Shown here: positions 8,391 to 18,588 of the stretch, one piece after another
Layout: every line of letters starts with the position of its first letter
Position numbering within the stretch: position 1 is the first letter of the stretch
From: an uncultured bacterium
Lineage (GTDB): Bacteria; Hydrogenedentota; Hydrogenedentia; Hydrogenedentales; Hydrogenedentaceae
NCBI GenBank assembly: GCA_938014335.1
Contig: CALLRP010000018.1
Location: forward strand, 85,426-149,425
DNA length: 64,000 nucleotides
Direction of reading: 5' to 3'
Made by a program: the position numbers and the translations under genes
Notes under the pieces: generated by a model
Database searches by the model: none
Told to the model about the DNA's origin: nothing
Seen by the model: only the letters and a program-made list of their open reading frames with translations

Positions 8391-10655
8391 ATGTTTACAA
8401 GTATCTCATTTTCAATTTGTCTTATTTCTTTTTTCTACACACAAACACAGGGTCCACCAGAAACAACTCTAACTTCTCCTTTAATTGCGGAGATTACGGT
8501 GGACCATCCCTTGTTTCTTTTTACTTGCAATGTTCTGACATCGGACATCACAAAAGTTAAAAATCAATGGGATTCTCTGAATAGTAACTTAAAACCATTT
8601 TCCGCACTATGGTTAGACTTAGGTCCGGATGTTATTGCAGACCCCGGCAGGACCGAAGATTTGTTGAATACTGCTTTTCAGGAATTCCAATATCCTTTCA
8701 TTCTAAAAATTCCCCAAATTATGGACAAAAACATCTGCCCTGAACACGGAGAATTAGCATCATTATTCGCTCGGTTCCCTAATATGCTTGGAGTGTCAAT
8801 CCATGACTTTACTATGAATATATATCCATCTAAACAATCTGGGATTACTCCGGATTATTCCCATGTCTTCTGGTTGTCGAAACTTGTGCAACTTCTTGCC
8901 TCCTATGGGAGGTTTTTATACTGGAGTATGGACTCCCTGGAATGGGCATATTTCTTCACAAATCCAGCGGGGGAACCTTTATTCCGCACAATGCAAAAAT
9001 ACCCAGATTATGTTATTCCTGCTTATCGTTACAATGGAGACAACGCTTTTGTCGGTCTGGGAGAAATGTTAGGTCTTTACACACTTAATATCGTTAATCG
9101 TTTTGGAATTGTTTGTCATCCCACATGGTATCACAAAAATTATATAATTGAACCTTGTTTGTTTGGGAAATCCCCAGAAGGTGCTATTAGTATTTATAGT
9201 CCACTATACCGTGCTATGATATTAAACGGTGTATTGGGAGGAGCCCTTGTTTATGCGTTTGAAGATGAAAATGCCCTTTGGACAGGAAAAGAACAAGTTC
9301 ACTGGGATAAGGCAATACTACCTACCTTGCAAGAAATCATCTCAACAAATCTTATTCCCCAAAAAAATATAATTTCCCAGCGAATAAATACAAGTTTCCA
9401 ATTTTTTCCCTCATCTGATCCCCTTGATTTTCAGCAAAACTTAAAAGAAATAGATTCCCAGAGAAATGAAGGAAAAATGATTCAAATCATTTACGGGGAT
9501 ATGTTTAATGGTAAACTACCTCTTCTAATCCCTGAAAAAGGAAGTTCCTATATAATTCCGATTTTACCCTCCTTCCTGACAAAAGAGGAAACAAATTTAT
9601 TACCGAATATTATAGGTTATAGGGCTTCCCTTCCGGAATGGACATGGTCACAGGTACTTTCCAATACATCACAACCTGTTGGAGAAGGAACTGCTTTCAT
9701 CTTAAGTATTGGAAAAAATATTTTTGTGTTTAATTCCAATCCATACGAATACAATCAACAAACATTTCAACTTTTAAATCTTCCGGCACCTGTCCGTAAA
9801 TTCAGTGCTAATCGGAGTGCAGATGGAGTTGTATTGAAATGGCAATTTCGTGAGGGAGATATTTCATATCAAGTTTACCGTAGAATTCCACCCGAAACTT
9901 CCTTCCAATTATTAACCCGAGGTTTAGATGCAAGAGAATGGAAAGATACCTTTATTTTGCCTCAACAAACTGTTGCATATTCAATAACTGCACTCACATC
10001 TGAACAGGAACCTTTCTCTGGGACTGTAAATTGTGGAGAGTATCTAACTTTTAGTTCTGTGGAAAGTAGAATTGTGGAAGAGGTAGTTCTTGCTCCCGAA
10101 ACTTTCGTTGCTGAGAGTGTTCCTATCATTCAGTCTACAGCTTTAACCACTGAACAAACTCAGTGCAATAACCCCGATGAAGGATTAGAGATAACCCAAA
10201 AAGAACAGACAAATCAAATAATAAGAACAATGGAAATGTTTGAATCCGCTGTTATAGGTAGAAATGTGGAATCAATCATAAATCTTTTTGATGTCTCTTG
10301 TAAAGATTCGGCAGGTAGAGGAGTAGATTATATAAGGGGAATCATGGAATTATTTTTATCTCAGTGCCAGTATCCCAAAATATTCTGGCGAATTCGCAGA
10401 TGGCTTTTTATTACCACTCCCGAAAATCAAACACAGGTAAAAATGGTAGCCTTTTTAAGAATAAAAGGACACAACATTTCAGACAGTTTAGGTATCAAAT
10501 CAAACATCCCCATCGAAATACTTGCAGGTGCCAATGGCGAAACCACCTTTACATGGGTTTTGCAGGATAATCAGTGGAAAATAATCCAAATAGAACCTTC
10601 TCTATTTGATTTCAGGCAACTTAATCACTTTTTCACTTCCCCCTATTCAGAATAA
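8391..10655 (+). CDS. Large probably secreted protein: TIM-barrel-like region, FnIII-like domain, NTF2-like tail
   Basis: This 754-residue protein has a hydrophobic N-terminus (ISFSICLISFF) that may be an export signal. Residues about 40-320 alternate strands and helices with WLDLGPDV, GVSIHDF, YWSMDSLEW and GGALVYAFEDENALW, reminiscent of a glycosidase barrel (distantly GH98-like, weak). About 470-560 looks like a fibronectin-III-like sandwich (VVLKWQFREGD...YQVYRR). The last 130 residues look like an NTF2/SnoaL-like domain (MFESAVIGRNVESI...WKIIQIEP). I do not recognise the family firmly. It is a lone gene between divergent and convergent neighbours. Confidence 0.7.
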   Translation: MFTSISFSICLISFFYTQTQGPPETTLTSPLIAEITVDHPLFLFTCNVLTSDITKVKNQWDSLNSNLKPFSALWLDLGPDVIADPGRTEDLLNTAFQEFQYPFILKIPQIMDKNICPEHGELASLFARFPNMLGVSIHDFTMNIYPSKQSGITPDYSHVFWLSKLVQLLASYGRFLYWSMDSLEWAYFFTNPAGEPLFRTMQKYPDYVIPAYRYNGDNAFVGLGEMLGLYTLNIVNRFGIVCHPTWYHKNYIIEPCLFGKSPEGAISIYSPLYRAMILNGVLGGALVYAFEDENALWTGKEQVHWDKAILPTLQEIISTNLIPQKNIISQRINTSFQFFPSSDPLDFQQNLKEIDSQRNEGKMIQIIYGDMFNGKLPLLIPEKGSSYIIPILPSFLTKEETNLLPNIIGYRASLPEWTWSQVLSNTSQPVGEGTAFILSIGKNIFVFNSNPYEYNQQTFQLLNLPAPVRKFSANRSADGVVLKWQFREGDISYQVYRRIPPETSFQLLTRGLDAREWKDTFILPQQTVAYSITALTSEQEPFSGTVNCGEYLTFSSVESRIVEEVVLAPETFVAESVPIIQSTALTTEQTQCNNPDEGLEITQKEQTNQIIRTMEMFESAVIGRNVESIINLFDVSCKDSAGRGVDYIRGIMELFLSQCQYPKIFWRIRRWLFITTPENQTQVKMVAFLRIKGHNISDSLGIKSNIPIEILAGANGETTFTWVLQDNQWKIIQIEPSLFDFRQLNHFFTSPYSE

Positions 10656-10740
10656 TTTAATGTGGCATCCTAAAAATATAAAACACAAATGGAAAAAAAC
10701 TTCAAAAAGTTTCTAAATTCTGAAGCCTAATGGGTAAATA

Positions 10741-11757
10741 TTAAAAATTTTTAACTAATTTTTCTATTTCTGTATATTCTACAAGGGCATTATAATCAAA
10801 CAAACAATTCATTGCTTTGGACACGACTTCAATGCCATTTTCTGCAAGGACAGCCACAGGATTTAATCCTGCAAGTATGAGAATCCCAGTTCTACCATTA
10901 GGAACAGGCATATCCAGCAGAGGTTGATTAGGTGTTCCAAAAGCAAGAATACCTCCCAGCAAACAATCTTCAATCTTCTTTGATAGCTCTTTAGCTTTAT
11001 TTAGTGAAACCGAAGGTATCTCACGAAAACTAACACCAATAACTCCGTTCCCTGTTTTTGTCGCTTCCCATACATTGGTCATTCGTCCTCGTATAAAAAT
11101 TTCGAGAGGATCTATTGTTGTTCCATCATAGTTTATGATTTGCGTAAATCGTTTAGGAGCCCCCTCTTGTAATTCTACAAGACTACCAAAGCGAGAAGTC
11201 ATAGGAATCCCATGACGAAGAAATATCCCATTAAGACTTACACTACAAATAGTCCCAATTGCAACATAATTTCGGGGTACACGAAATGACCCTAATACAT
11301 GTTCTTCATCAGCGAGAGTCAATAGTTTACCCATCCCTAAATTCTTTTCGTATACCTTACAAATTTTCTTTATATATTTGAACAAATACTCTTTTTTGAA
11401 GTAACTAATATTTAAAATTATCTTTCCTCGTTTTTTTTCAATGTCGAAATCCATACGAAAAGCTAAATCTTCCACTTTTGAAGAAACAAAACCTACCTTA
11501 TCAACAACTAACTCCGTTTCAAGTTCTTCCCTCCCTCGTTGAGTGAGTATTCGTCCTTTTCTGCCTATACTTTGGGTCCAGCCCATTCGGTCTGTTAGTA
11601 TTAAATAATCTCGAATAGCCCGATCTGTTAATTCTATCCCCGATAATCGTAATGTTTCAGAAATCCGTTCTCCCCCCATAGATTCTTCACTATTGGCTAA
11701 CACTTGAAGAATTGCATGAAGTTGTCTCTTAATCTTTATATCACGAAAACTCTTCAT
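10741..11757 (-). CDS. nrpR: NrpR-like nitrogen-responsive transcriptional repressor (DUF128 domain)
   Basis: The 338-residue protein has an N-terminal winged helix of the NrpR/RNase R type (residues about 8-75: RQLHAILQVLANSEESMGGERISETL...TDRAIRDYL...QSIGRKGRILTQRGREEL). One NrpR/DUF128 effector domain follows (GTICSVSLNGIFLRHGIP, GSLVELQ, INYDGTTIDPLEIFIRGRMT, GVIGVSFREIP, GRTGILILAGLNPVA). In methanogens NrpR binds GGAA-N6-TTCC and is released by 2-oxoglutarate. Here it is divergent from gdhA, and the shared 212-bp region contains that exact operator. It is therefore probably the local regulator of glutamate dehydrogenase and perhaps of itself. Confidence 0.88.
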   Translation of the reverse strand: MKSFRDIKIKRQLHAILQVLANSEESMGGERISETLRLSGIELTDRAIRDYLILTDRMGWTQSIGRKGRILTQRGREELETELVVDKVGFVSSKVEDLAFRMDFDIEKKRGKIILNISYFKKEYLFKYIKKICKVYEKNLGMGKLLTLADEEHVLGSFRVPRNYVAIGTICSVSLNGIFLRHGIPMTSRFGSLVELQEGAPKRFTQIINYDGTTIDPLEIFIRGRMTNVWEATKTGNGVIGVSFREIPSVSLNKAKELSKKIEDCLLGGILAFGTPNQPLLDMPVPNGRTGILILAGLNPVAVLAENGIEVVSKAMNCLFDYNALVEYTEIEKLVKNF

Positions 11758-11776
11758 ATGAAATAATTACTTTAAA

Positions 11777-11790
11777 CGGAAAAATTTCCG
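11777..11790. promoter_or_regulatory. Inverted repeat CGGAAA-N2-TTTCCG upstream of nrpR
   Basis: This is a 14-base inverted repeat located 20 bases before the nrpR ATG. Read as half-sites it is CGGAA-N4-TTCCG, the same arms as the gdhA operator but with a four-base spacer instead of six. It may be an autoregulatory site. The altered spacing lowers certainty. Confidence 0.45.
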
Positions 11791-11866
11791 TCATAGATTG
11801 TTTTTATATATTTTAACCAAAATACAAGTAATTATCAAATTGCATTAAAGTAAAGTGAAAATATAT

Positions 11867-11896
11867 TTGCAATATTTATTGTCTTTGTATTATAGT
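11867..11896 (+). promoter_or_regulatory. Putative sigma-70-type promoter of gdhA
   Basis: A TTGCAA (-35, 11867-11872) and TATAGT (-10, 11891-11896) are separated by 18 bases. The expected start is near 11903, placing the NrpR-type operator at about +4 to +19, where a bound repressor would block initiation. The elements are read from sequence; no start mapping is available. Confidence 0.5.
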
Positions 11897-11905
11897 ATTA
11901 TGTAT

Positions 11906-11921
11906 CGGAAGTGTGCTTCCG
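11906..11921. promoter_or_regulatory. NrpR-type operator CGGAA-N6-TTCCG in front of gdhA
   Basis: The sequence CGGAAGTGTGCTTCCG is a perfect five-base-arm palindrome. It contains GGAA-N6-TTCC, the operator known for NrpR of Methanococcus. It lies 49 bases upstream of the gdhA start codon and just downstream of the predicted -10. An NrpR-like gene is divergently encoded on the other side of the intergenic region. Confidence 0.72.
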
Positions 11922-11957
11922 CTTTATTTCTTTAACTTCAAAACCCATTATATATAA

Positions 11958-13313
<1,356 letters not shown>

Positions 13314-13354
13314 TCTTTTCTGTACACGAAAAACTAAAGTTAATAAAATAATTA

Positions 13355-13380
13355 CAGGGGCGGATTTCTATACGCCCCTG
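13355..13380. terminator. Bidirectional intrinsic terminator between gdhA and the bifunctional nuclease gene
   Basis: A perfect 8-bp stem (CAGGGGCG / CGCCCCTG) with a 10-base loop sits between the convergent gdhA and DUF151 genes. T-rich sequence follows on both strands (AATTGTTCT on plus, TAATTATTTTATT on minus). It is strikingly GC-rich in an AT-rich context. Confidence 0.82.
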
Positions 13381-13412
13381 AATTGTTCTATTCCTCAATA
13401 TATCTATATCTA

Positions 13413-13916
13413 TTAAAAAAGAGGTTCATCTTCATCATCTTCATTACTATCTAAATCTTCCCTATGTTCTTCCTCATGCTCCTCACCTTCTTCTACTTGA
13501 AACTCAATTTCACGACTTGCGATATCCATTACTTCCTCTGCCACATAGATTGGACAGCCCGTCCGTAAAGCAATAGCAATGCTATCACTCGGTCGAGCAT
13601 CAATCTTCAATATTTGTTTATTTTGCCCTTCTGCATTTTTTTGTTCAATGTTCATGTGAGCAAAAAAAGTTTCATTTTCTAATTTATATATAGTGACTGA
13701 TTGCAACCGTGCCCTCAAACCGGCCAATAAATTACATATCAAATCATGAGTTAAAGGTCGAATCGGTTTCTCTCCCATTTGTGCCATTTGAATCGAAACA
13801 GCCTCTGGAATTCCTACTACGATAGGCAAAATTCTTCCATCCGATTCCAATAGTACAAGAGCACCACCACTATCATTCGGTGTCTTTGTCACTGCAAGTA
13901 CTCGAACTTCTATCAT
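13413..13916 (-). CDS. Bifunctional nuclease family protein (DUF151/BFN)
   Basis: The 167-residue protein has the BFN/DUF151 core: DSGGALVLLE, LPIVVGIPEA, RPLTHDLICNLL, KIDARPSDSIAIALRTGCPIYVAEEVM. It ends in a very acidic tail of about 25 residues (EEGEEHEEE...DEDEPLF). Plant and bacterial homologues have been linked to DNA/RNA nuclease activity, but the bacterial role is uncertain. It is convergent with gdhA and upstream of no obvious operon partner. AAAGGA precedes the ATG. Confidence 0.88.
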   Translation of the reverse strand: MIEVRVLAVTKTPNDSGGALVLLESDGRILPIVVGIPEAVSIQMAQMGEKPIRPLTHDLICNLLAGLRARLQSVTIYKLENETFFAHMNIEQKNAEGQNKQILKIDARPSDSIAIALRTGCPIYVAEEVMDIASREIEFQVEEGEEHEEEHREDLDSNEDDEDEPLF

Positions 13917-14045
13917 TAAACTATCCTTTTTAAATTACAAATTTAAATTACAAAGTGCATCCTTTCATTATAACATTTATTTTATTCGTATTATTAGAAA
14001 ATTTATTTATTCCCTTTTGATTTTATTTTCTTATAACGGGAAACT

Positions 14046-14513
14046 CTATTTAGACTTTTGGCGAATTTCTTGAAAGAACTTAGTAAGAAGTGAACCACAT
14101 TCATTAGCACAAATCCCAGATATCACAGTAGGCTGATGATTAAATCGCGTATCTATCAGAAGATTCATTAAAGTTCCACAGCAACCTGCTTTAGGGTCCA
14201 TGGCACCAAAATATACTTCAGGAATTCGTGCTAATATAATAGCACCCGCACACATGGGACAGGGCTCCAATGTTACATACATCTTTGTATTTTCTAAACG
14301 CCAACTCCCCAGTGCAGACGCTGCAGATGTTATTGCCAGCATTTCTGCGTGTGCCGTTGGATCCTGCAATTTTTCGCGTTGGTTATATCCACGACCTATG
14401 ATAGAATTTTCATACACGATTATACAACCCACAGGGACTTCACCTTCCTCGTATGCTTTCTGTGCTTCTGCAAGAGCTTGTCGCATATAATATTCATGAG
14501 ACTTATCAAACAT
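14046..14513 (-). CDS. tadA: tRNA-specific adenosine deaminase
   Basis: The 155-residue cytidine-deaminase-fold protein has the zinc and proton-shuttle motif HAEMLAI and PCPMCAGAI. Other motifs include EVPVGCIIV near the N-terminus and GAMDPKAGCCGT, as in TadA. It converts A34 to inosine, normally in tRNA-Arg(ACG). The tRNA-Leu(AAG) at 45.2 kb is another A34 tRNA and would be a plausible second substrate in this organism (inference). Confidence 0.94.
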   Translation of the reverse strand: MFDKSHEYYMRQALAEAQKAYEEGEVPVGCIIVYENSIIGRGYNQREKLQDPTAHAEMLAITSAASALGSWRLENTKMYVTLEPCPMCAGAIILARIPEVYFGAMDPKAGCCGTLMNLLIDTRFNHQPTVISGICANECGSLLTKFFQEIRQKSK

Positions 14514-14584
14514 AATCTAATTAAAAATACTCCTTGAGTTTATCATAGAAATGAATTTTCATATTTTAACATAAAGATAGATGA

Positions 14585-15403
14585 ATGAAATATTCACATC
14601 AGTTAGAATTCAATTTTAATGTCACAATAAATACCATAGAAGATAGATATTTAGCAAAAACTCATGAAACCCCAAAAGATACTACAAGAACACTTGCTAC
14701 ATTTACAAAAATACTTCAACAAGAATCCCTGATTCAAAACGTTTCAATAAAGGCTATAGACAAAAAAATTGAAATACAGGTTGCTCTTCCAGACAAAAAA
14801 AAGAAAATTTTCTGGGCTTTTCCTTCGATATTAGAAGCAAATTCTGAAGAAGTTGAAATTATAAAGAAAATATTTGCACAGGAAAGAGTTTTAACAGTTG
14901 ATGCCAAGCCTATCATAAAAAAATATCATATCTCTCGCCCCTGCCACTGGAAACTGAAATGGACACCCCATGGAAATTACTATAATTTGGAACCGTATTT
15001 TAACAAACTCAATACAGAATATTTCGGAGATAAATTAAAAAACAAAATTTATTGGTTTCGTAAAAAACATATAATATGTAGAAAAAGAAAGAAACATTTC
15101 TGTTTAGGTTTTTTTTGTAAAGGGTGTTCCCAAATATTTATTAATCCCTTACTTGACAACGACAAAATACCCGAAACGGTTGTAGAAGTCATTGTATATC
15201 ATGAGATGATACATGCCCACCTTTTAGAAACATATCTCCCTAATGAAAAATTACATGGTAAAAAATTTAAAGAAATTTATAGCAAACATCCCTATATGAA
15301 TTCTGTAGAAAAATTTCTCCAAACGAGTGAAATGTATAAGATATTAAGTGAAGGATTACATAAAAGAGTCTCCTCCAAAGGTATCTTAAAAAATGAAATT
15401 TAA
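14585..15403 (+). CDS. SprT-like zinc metalloprotease-domain protein
   Basis: The 272-residue protein has a C-terminal zincin core: VEVIVYHEMIHAHL (HExxH) and a downstream LHGKKFKEIY that supplies a third histidine, preceded by LNTEYFGDKL. This is the SprT-like arrangement. The region after the first strand has several Cys residues (ICRKRKKHFCLGFFCKGC). The first 100 residues are not recognised. SprT/Spartan-like proteases act on DNA-protein crosslinks in eukaryotes, and bacterial roles are mostly unknown. It overlaps the next gene by 11 bases. The start has no obvious ribosome site. Confidence 0.78.
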   Translation: MKYSHQLEFNFNVTINTIEDRYLAKTHETPKDTTRTLATFTKILQQESLIQNVSIKAIDKKIEIQVALPDKKKKIFWAFPSILEANSEEVEIIKKIFAQERVLTVDAKPIIKKYHISRPCHWKLKWTPHGNYYNLEPYFNKLNTEYFGDKLKNKIYWFRKKHIICRKRKKHFCLGFFCKGCSQIFINPLLDNDKIPETVVEVIVYHEMIHAHLLETYLPNEKLHGKKFKEIYSKHPYMNSVEKFLQTSEMYKILSEGLHKRVSSKGILKNEI

Positions 15404-15932
15404 GTTAACATTAATTATTGTTATATTACTTTCAATGTTAGTTAGCGTGTATATAGGTTATAAGATTACCTACATCCTCTTTTCCAACTATGCAAAATCC
15501 CTTGCTATATCCGCCGATGAACTAAAAGATTATGAAGATTTATGGCTCTCTGTTTCCATCCTCTGTGATTTATTAACTGAATATGATAAACGAATGAAGG
15601 AAAAAGGGGATGTTTTCACAACAAAAGAGAGAAATTGGATTATTCAAGATGTCCAACCTACATTACAAAAAATAAAGCAACAACTCTTTGAAAAACAAGG
15701 ACAAAAAAAGCAAAATTCAGAAAAAAAAGACCTGTTATTTCAAAAATTTCAATATTTATGTGAACGAATAAATACCATGTTCCAATTTCCCGACGATCAA
15801 GCACTAAAAAAGGCTGTTTACACAGATTTCTTTCAGTATCTTCAATTCTTGAACGAACATATTGAACAAAAGAATCTCCAACGGCTTATTCCATTAAGTA
15901 GAATTTTAGTAAGATTTCAAAAATTACTATAA
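15393..15932 (+). CDS. Unknown single-pass membrane-anchored protein
   Basis: The 179 residues start with one strong membrane helix (residues about 4-24), followed by a charged, probably alpha-helical and partly coiled-coil domain rich in Lys, Gln and Glu. No recognised domain is seen. It overlaps the SprT-like gene by 11 bases, so the two are probably translated together and may act together. It lies 77 bases upstream of the ECF sigma factor. Confidence 0.7.
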   Translation: MKFKLTLIIVILLSMLVSVYIGYKITYILFSNYAKSLAISADELKDYEDLWLSVSILCDLLTEYDKRMKEKGDVFTTKERNWIIQDVQPTLQKIKQQLFEKQGQKKQNSEKKDLLFQKFQYLCERINTMFQFPDDQALKKAVYTDFFQYLQFLNEHIEQKNLQRLIPLSRILVRFQKLL

Positions 15933-16009
15933 ATGATAGAAGTTCTTATTTGTAACGAATTTAAATGATAATTGTATCCATAAACAAGAAAATATATTGG
16001 AAATAAACC

Positions 16010-16648
16010 ATGACAAATCCTTCAAATAATAAAACATCTCAGAACATTTCCCATTCATCCTACTCCGATGAAGCATTAATGGCACTTCTTACTCGCGGTG
16101 AGGAAATGGCATTAACAGAACTGGTGCAACGGTATCAGAATGAAGTATTCCGTTTCTGTTACCACTACCTACGAGACATCGAGATGGCTAAAGATGCCGT
16201 TCAGGAAGTCTTTCTTCGTCTCTACATCGCAAGAGACCGATATGACACAGAAAAAAGTTTTAAACCATGGATACTCTGTATCGCACGCAATTTATGCTTG
16301 AATGAAATAAAACGCCAAAAATTAATACATTTTGAAACATTTGAAGGATATATCGAAAATCAGAACCGTGAAGAAAAAGAAGAAAAAGAAGGTATAAATG
16401 CTCCAAAAACATTAACCCCTTTTGAACAACTTGTCATAAACGAAAAACAAAAAGTTTTATGGGAAGAACTTAATAATTTACCCGAAGAAGCCCGAGAAAT
16501 TGTCGTTTTGAGATATTTTGAACGATTGCATGCAAGAGATATCGCAGAAATAATGGGCTCTACCGAGGGTGCAATACGAACAAGACTCCACCGTGTTTTG
16601 AAGTACTTAAAAGAGCGTCTGGATGCAAGGAAAGATTTTAATGAATAA
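16010..16648 (+). CDS. ECF-type RNA polymerase sigma factor
   Basis: The 212-residue protein has sigma-70 region 2 (ALTELVQRYQNEVFRFCYHYLRD...AKDAVQEVFLRLY) at about 30-85 and RNLCLNEIKR. An acidic linker follows (NREEKEEKEG). Region 4.2 (LPEEAREIVVLRYFERLHARDIAEIMGSTEGAIRTRLHRVLKYLKERL) lies at about 155-205. There is no region 1 or 3, as in ECF factors. It overlaps the next gene by eight bases; that gene encodes its predicted anti-sigma factor. Confidence 0.92.
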   Translation: MTNPSNNKTSQNISHSSYSDEALMALLTRGEEMALTELVQRYQNEVFRFCYHYLRDIEMAKDAVQEVFLRLYIARDRYDTEKSFKPWILCIARNLCLNEIKRQKLIHFETFEGYIENQNREEKEEKEGINAPKTLTPFEQLVINEKQKVLWEELNNLPEEAREIVVLRYFERLHARDIAEIMGSTEGAIRTRLHRVLKYLKERLDARKDFNE

Positions 16649-18581
16649 AGATTGCGAAAAATATAAAAATTTAATATTAAGCCAGTTGGAAAACAACTGG
16701 GAGAGAGAAATCCTTGTTCCCGAACATGTGAAAAACTGCCTTTCTTGTTCAAATTTTTATAACGATATACAAAAGATACAGAATGATCTGGAATTATTAG
16801 GCTCTTTAATTAAAGAAAATATCCCCGAAATAGATATTCGTGAAAACATAAAAGATGAATTGAAAAAAATAAAAAGGGGTGAAACAGTAGTCCGAGAAAT
16901 TGTAGAACGGGAAGATAGCATCCCTGAATTTATAGAATGGCATGCATTTATAGAAAACGAATTAGACGAAGTAGCCCGCTACCGTTGTGAATTAAGATTA
17001 GAAAAATCCCTCTATATAAAACACGAAATAGAAGAATTATCTAACATTCATTACGCAATAGATAACATAGGTAAGTTATGGAAAGGTCCCTCACTGGATG
17101 AAGATTTACTACTCCCAATAATGGAAAAAATCCGAAAATATAAGTTGTCCTCAGAGGAAAAGGACGATGAAATAGATGAAATAGAAAAAGAACTTTATAA
17201 ACTTCCTCATGCGATTTCAAATTCTATCCAAAAAATTGACCTTACCTCCAAAATTACAAAAAAAGTAAAGGAAATATCACAGTCTTCCTCTGAAAAAGAA
17301 AAACCGCCTAAAAATATAGTTAGTATTCTATCCATAAGAAAAGAAAAAAAACATTCTTTTGTAAACTATGCCATTCCCATTGCAATTGCTGTTGTTTTAT
17401 GTATCACTATCTTGGGTATTTATGCAAATAATTATCTTATTCAAATAGATAATATTAATCAGGTTCAAGTAGCAACCCATAAAGCACAAGGGAATGCTCA
17501 ATCACCAAAGAACAGTGTATACGAGACAACTCAACCTTTTTATATGAATAACACGGTCTCCCCTTCCGATGAAAACGAACAAAATATAGAAAAGAAGACA
17601 AAAAATAGAAAAAATAACTATGCAGAAGGATTACTAAGCAACTGGGCCAAGCAGTTAAAAGACAACGCTTTATCCAATGCAGGCAAATTAATGCGGATGG
17701 GAGTGTGGGCGACACTAACACCTGATGAAGCCCGTGAATTGCTCCAAAAGTCAGGTCTCTCACCCGAAGCAGTTTTAGGTGCGGTTCAATTCCTTCCCCC
17801 AGATGAAGCCCGCGTGGTTCTTCAGGCAGCTATTGATAACAATCCTAATGATGCATATCTAAGATACGCAATGGTAGAAACATTGAAAAAAATGAATAAT
17901 GTATCAGATGAGGAACTGTACGCACACTTAACATCATGGAGCCAATTAGACCCAGGTAATGCACTTCCTCATTTTGTAGAAGCAGAATTATATTTTCAAA
18001 ATGGAGAAAAAGACAAAGCAATTACCTGTATTACGGATGCAGGGAATGCATCAAATTATAATTCCTATGCTATGGTAACAGCAAAAGCATATATGGAAGC
18101 ACTATTAGCCAAAGGTATAGACCTTGAAACAGCAAAACTTTTAGCTTCAGCATCTATGGGACTTCGAGAAGTACAAACATTAGAAGAAATTGCCCAGACT
18201 TTAATGGAATACGGCAGAAGTTATGAAGAAGCAGGAGACTATAATACCGCATTATTAATATACGAAGCATTACGAAATTTAGGCATAAAAGTAGATATGA
18301 GTTCTGCTTTAATTCAAGAAAGATTAGCAGGTATACGCTATACACAAGAAGCAGTAAATGCTATGTTTCGGCTTATGAATACTACGAATTCATTCTCTGA
18401 TACTCAATCTCTGATTGACTTTACACAAACTTTAAGTGAAATGATGACCAATTACAATCTAGCAATGGATAATTTCTACCGCCTTTTCGATACCACCGAC
18501 CCCGCAGAAATTATCCGGTTGCTAAATATCTACCTTTCTAATGGGAATGCGCCTCTCCCAAACCATCAGGTCAAAAAATAG
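16641..18581 (+). CDS. Zinc-type anti-sigma factor fused to large TPR-like periplasmic region
   Basis: I choose the ATG at 16641 because AAGGAAAG lies 6 bases upstream; an ATG at 16623 is in frame but has no such site. The 646 residues begin with an HxxxCxxC anti-sigma zinc motif (HVKNCLSC). A predicted cytoplasmic stretch with a second similar helical segment follows, then a membrane helix at about 245-265 (YAIPIAIAVVLCITILGIYA). A linker of about 70 polar residues leads to TPR-like helical repeats to the end. The eight-base overlap with the sigma gene supports a partner-switch role. Anti-sigma factors are usually 150-300 residues, so the C-terminal sensor is unusually big. Confidence 0.82.
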   Translation: MNKDCEKYKNLILSQLENNWEREILVPEHVKNCLSCSNFYNDIQKIQNDLELLGSLIKENIPEIDIRENIKDELKKIKRGETVVREIVEREDSIPEFIEWHAFIENELDEVARYRCELRLEKSLYIKHEIEELSNIHYAIDNIGKLWKGPSLDEDLLLPIMEKIRKYKLSSEEKDDEIDEIEKELYKLPHAISNSIQKIDLTSKITKKVKEISQSSSEKEKPPKNIVSILSIRKEKKHSFVNYAIPIAIAVVLCITILGIYANNYLIQIDNINQVQVATHKAQGNAQSPKNSVYETTQPFYMNNTVSPSDENEQNIEKKTKNRKNNYAEGLLSNWAKQLKDNALSNAGKLMRMGVWATLTPDEARELLQKSGLSPEAVLGAVQFLPPDEARVVLQAAIDNNPNDAYLRYAMVETLKKMNNVSDEELYAHLTSWSQLDPGNALPHFVEAELYFQNGEKDKAITCITDAGNASNYNSYAMVTAKAYMEALLAKGIDLETAKLLASASMGLREVQTLEEIAQTLMEYGRSYEEAGDYNTALLIYEALRNLGIKVDMSSALIQERLAGIRYTQEAVNAMFRLMNTTNSFSDTQSLIDFTQTLSEMMTNYNLAMDNFYRLFDTTDPAEIIRLLNIYLSNGNAPLPNHQVKK

Positions 18582-18588
18582 GTAAAAT

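Noticed and set aside
10690..10712. AT-rich hairpin AAACTT/AAGTTT between convergent genes
   Set aside because: The stem is short and AT-only, too weak to call as a terminator.
16360..16752. 130-codon minus-strand frame across the sigma/anti-sigma junction
   Set aside because: It is antisense to two overlapping, well-supported genes and has no recognisable domain.
17455..17763. 102-codon minus-strand frame inside the anti-sigma/TPR gene
   Set aside because: It is a shadow of the coding strand with low-complexity translation.
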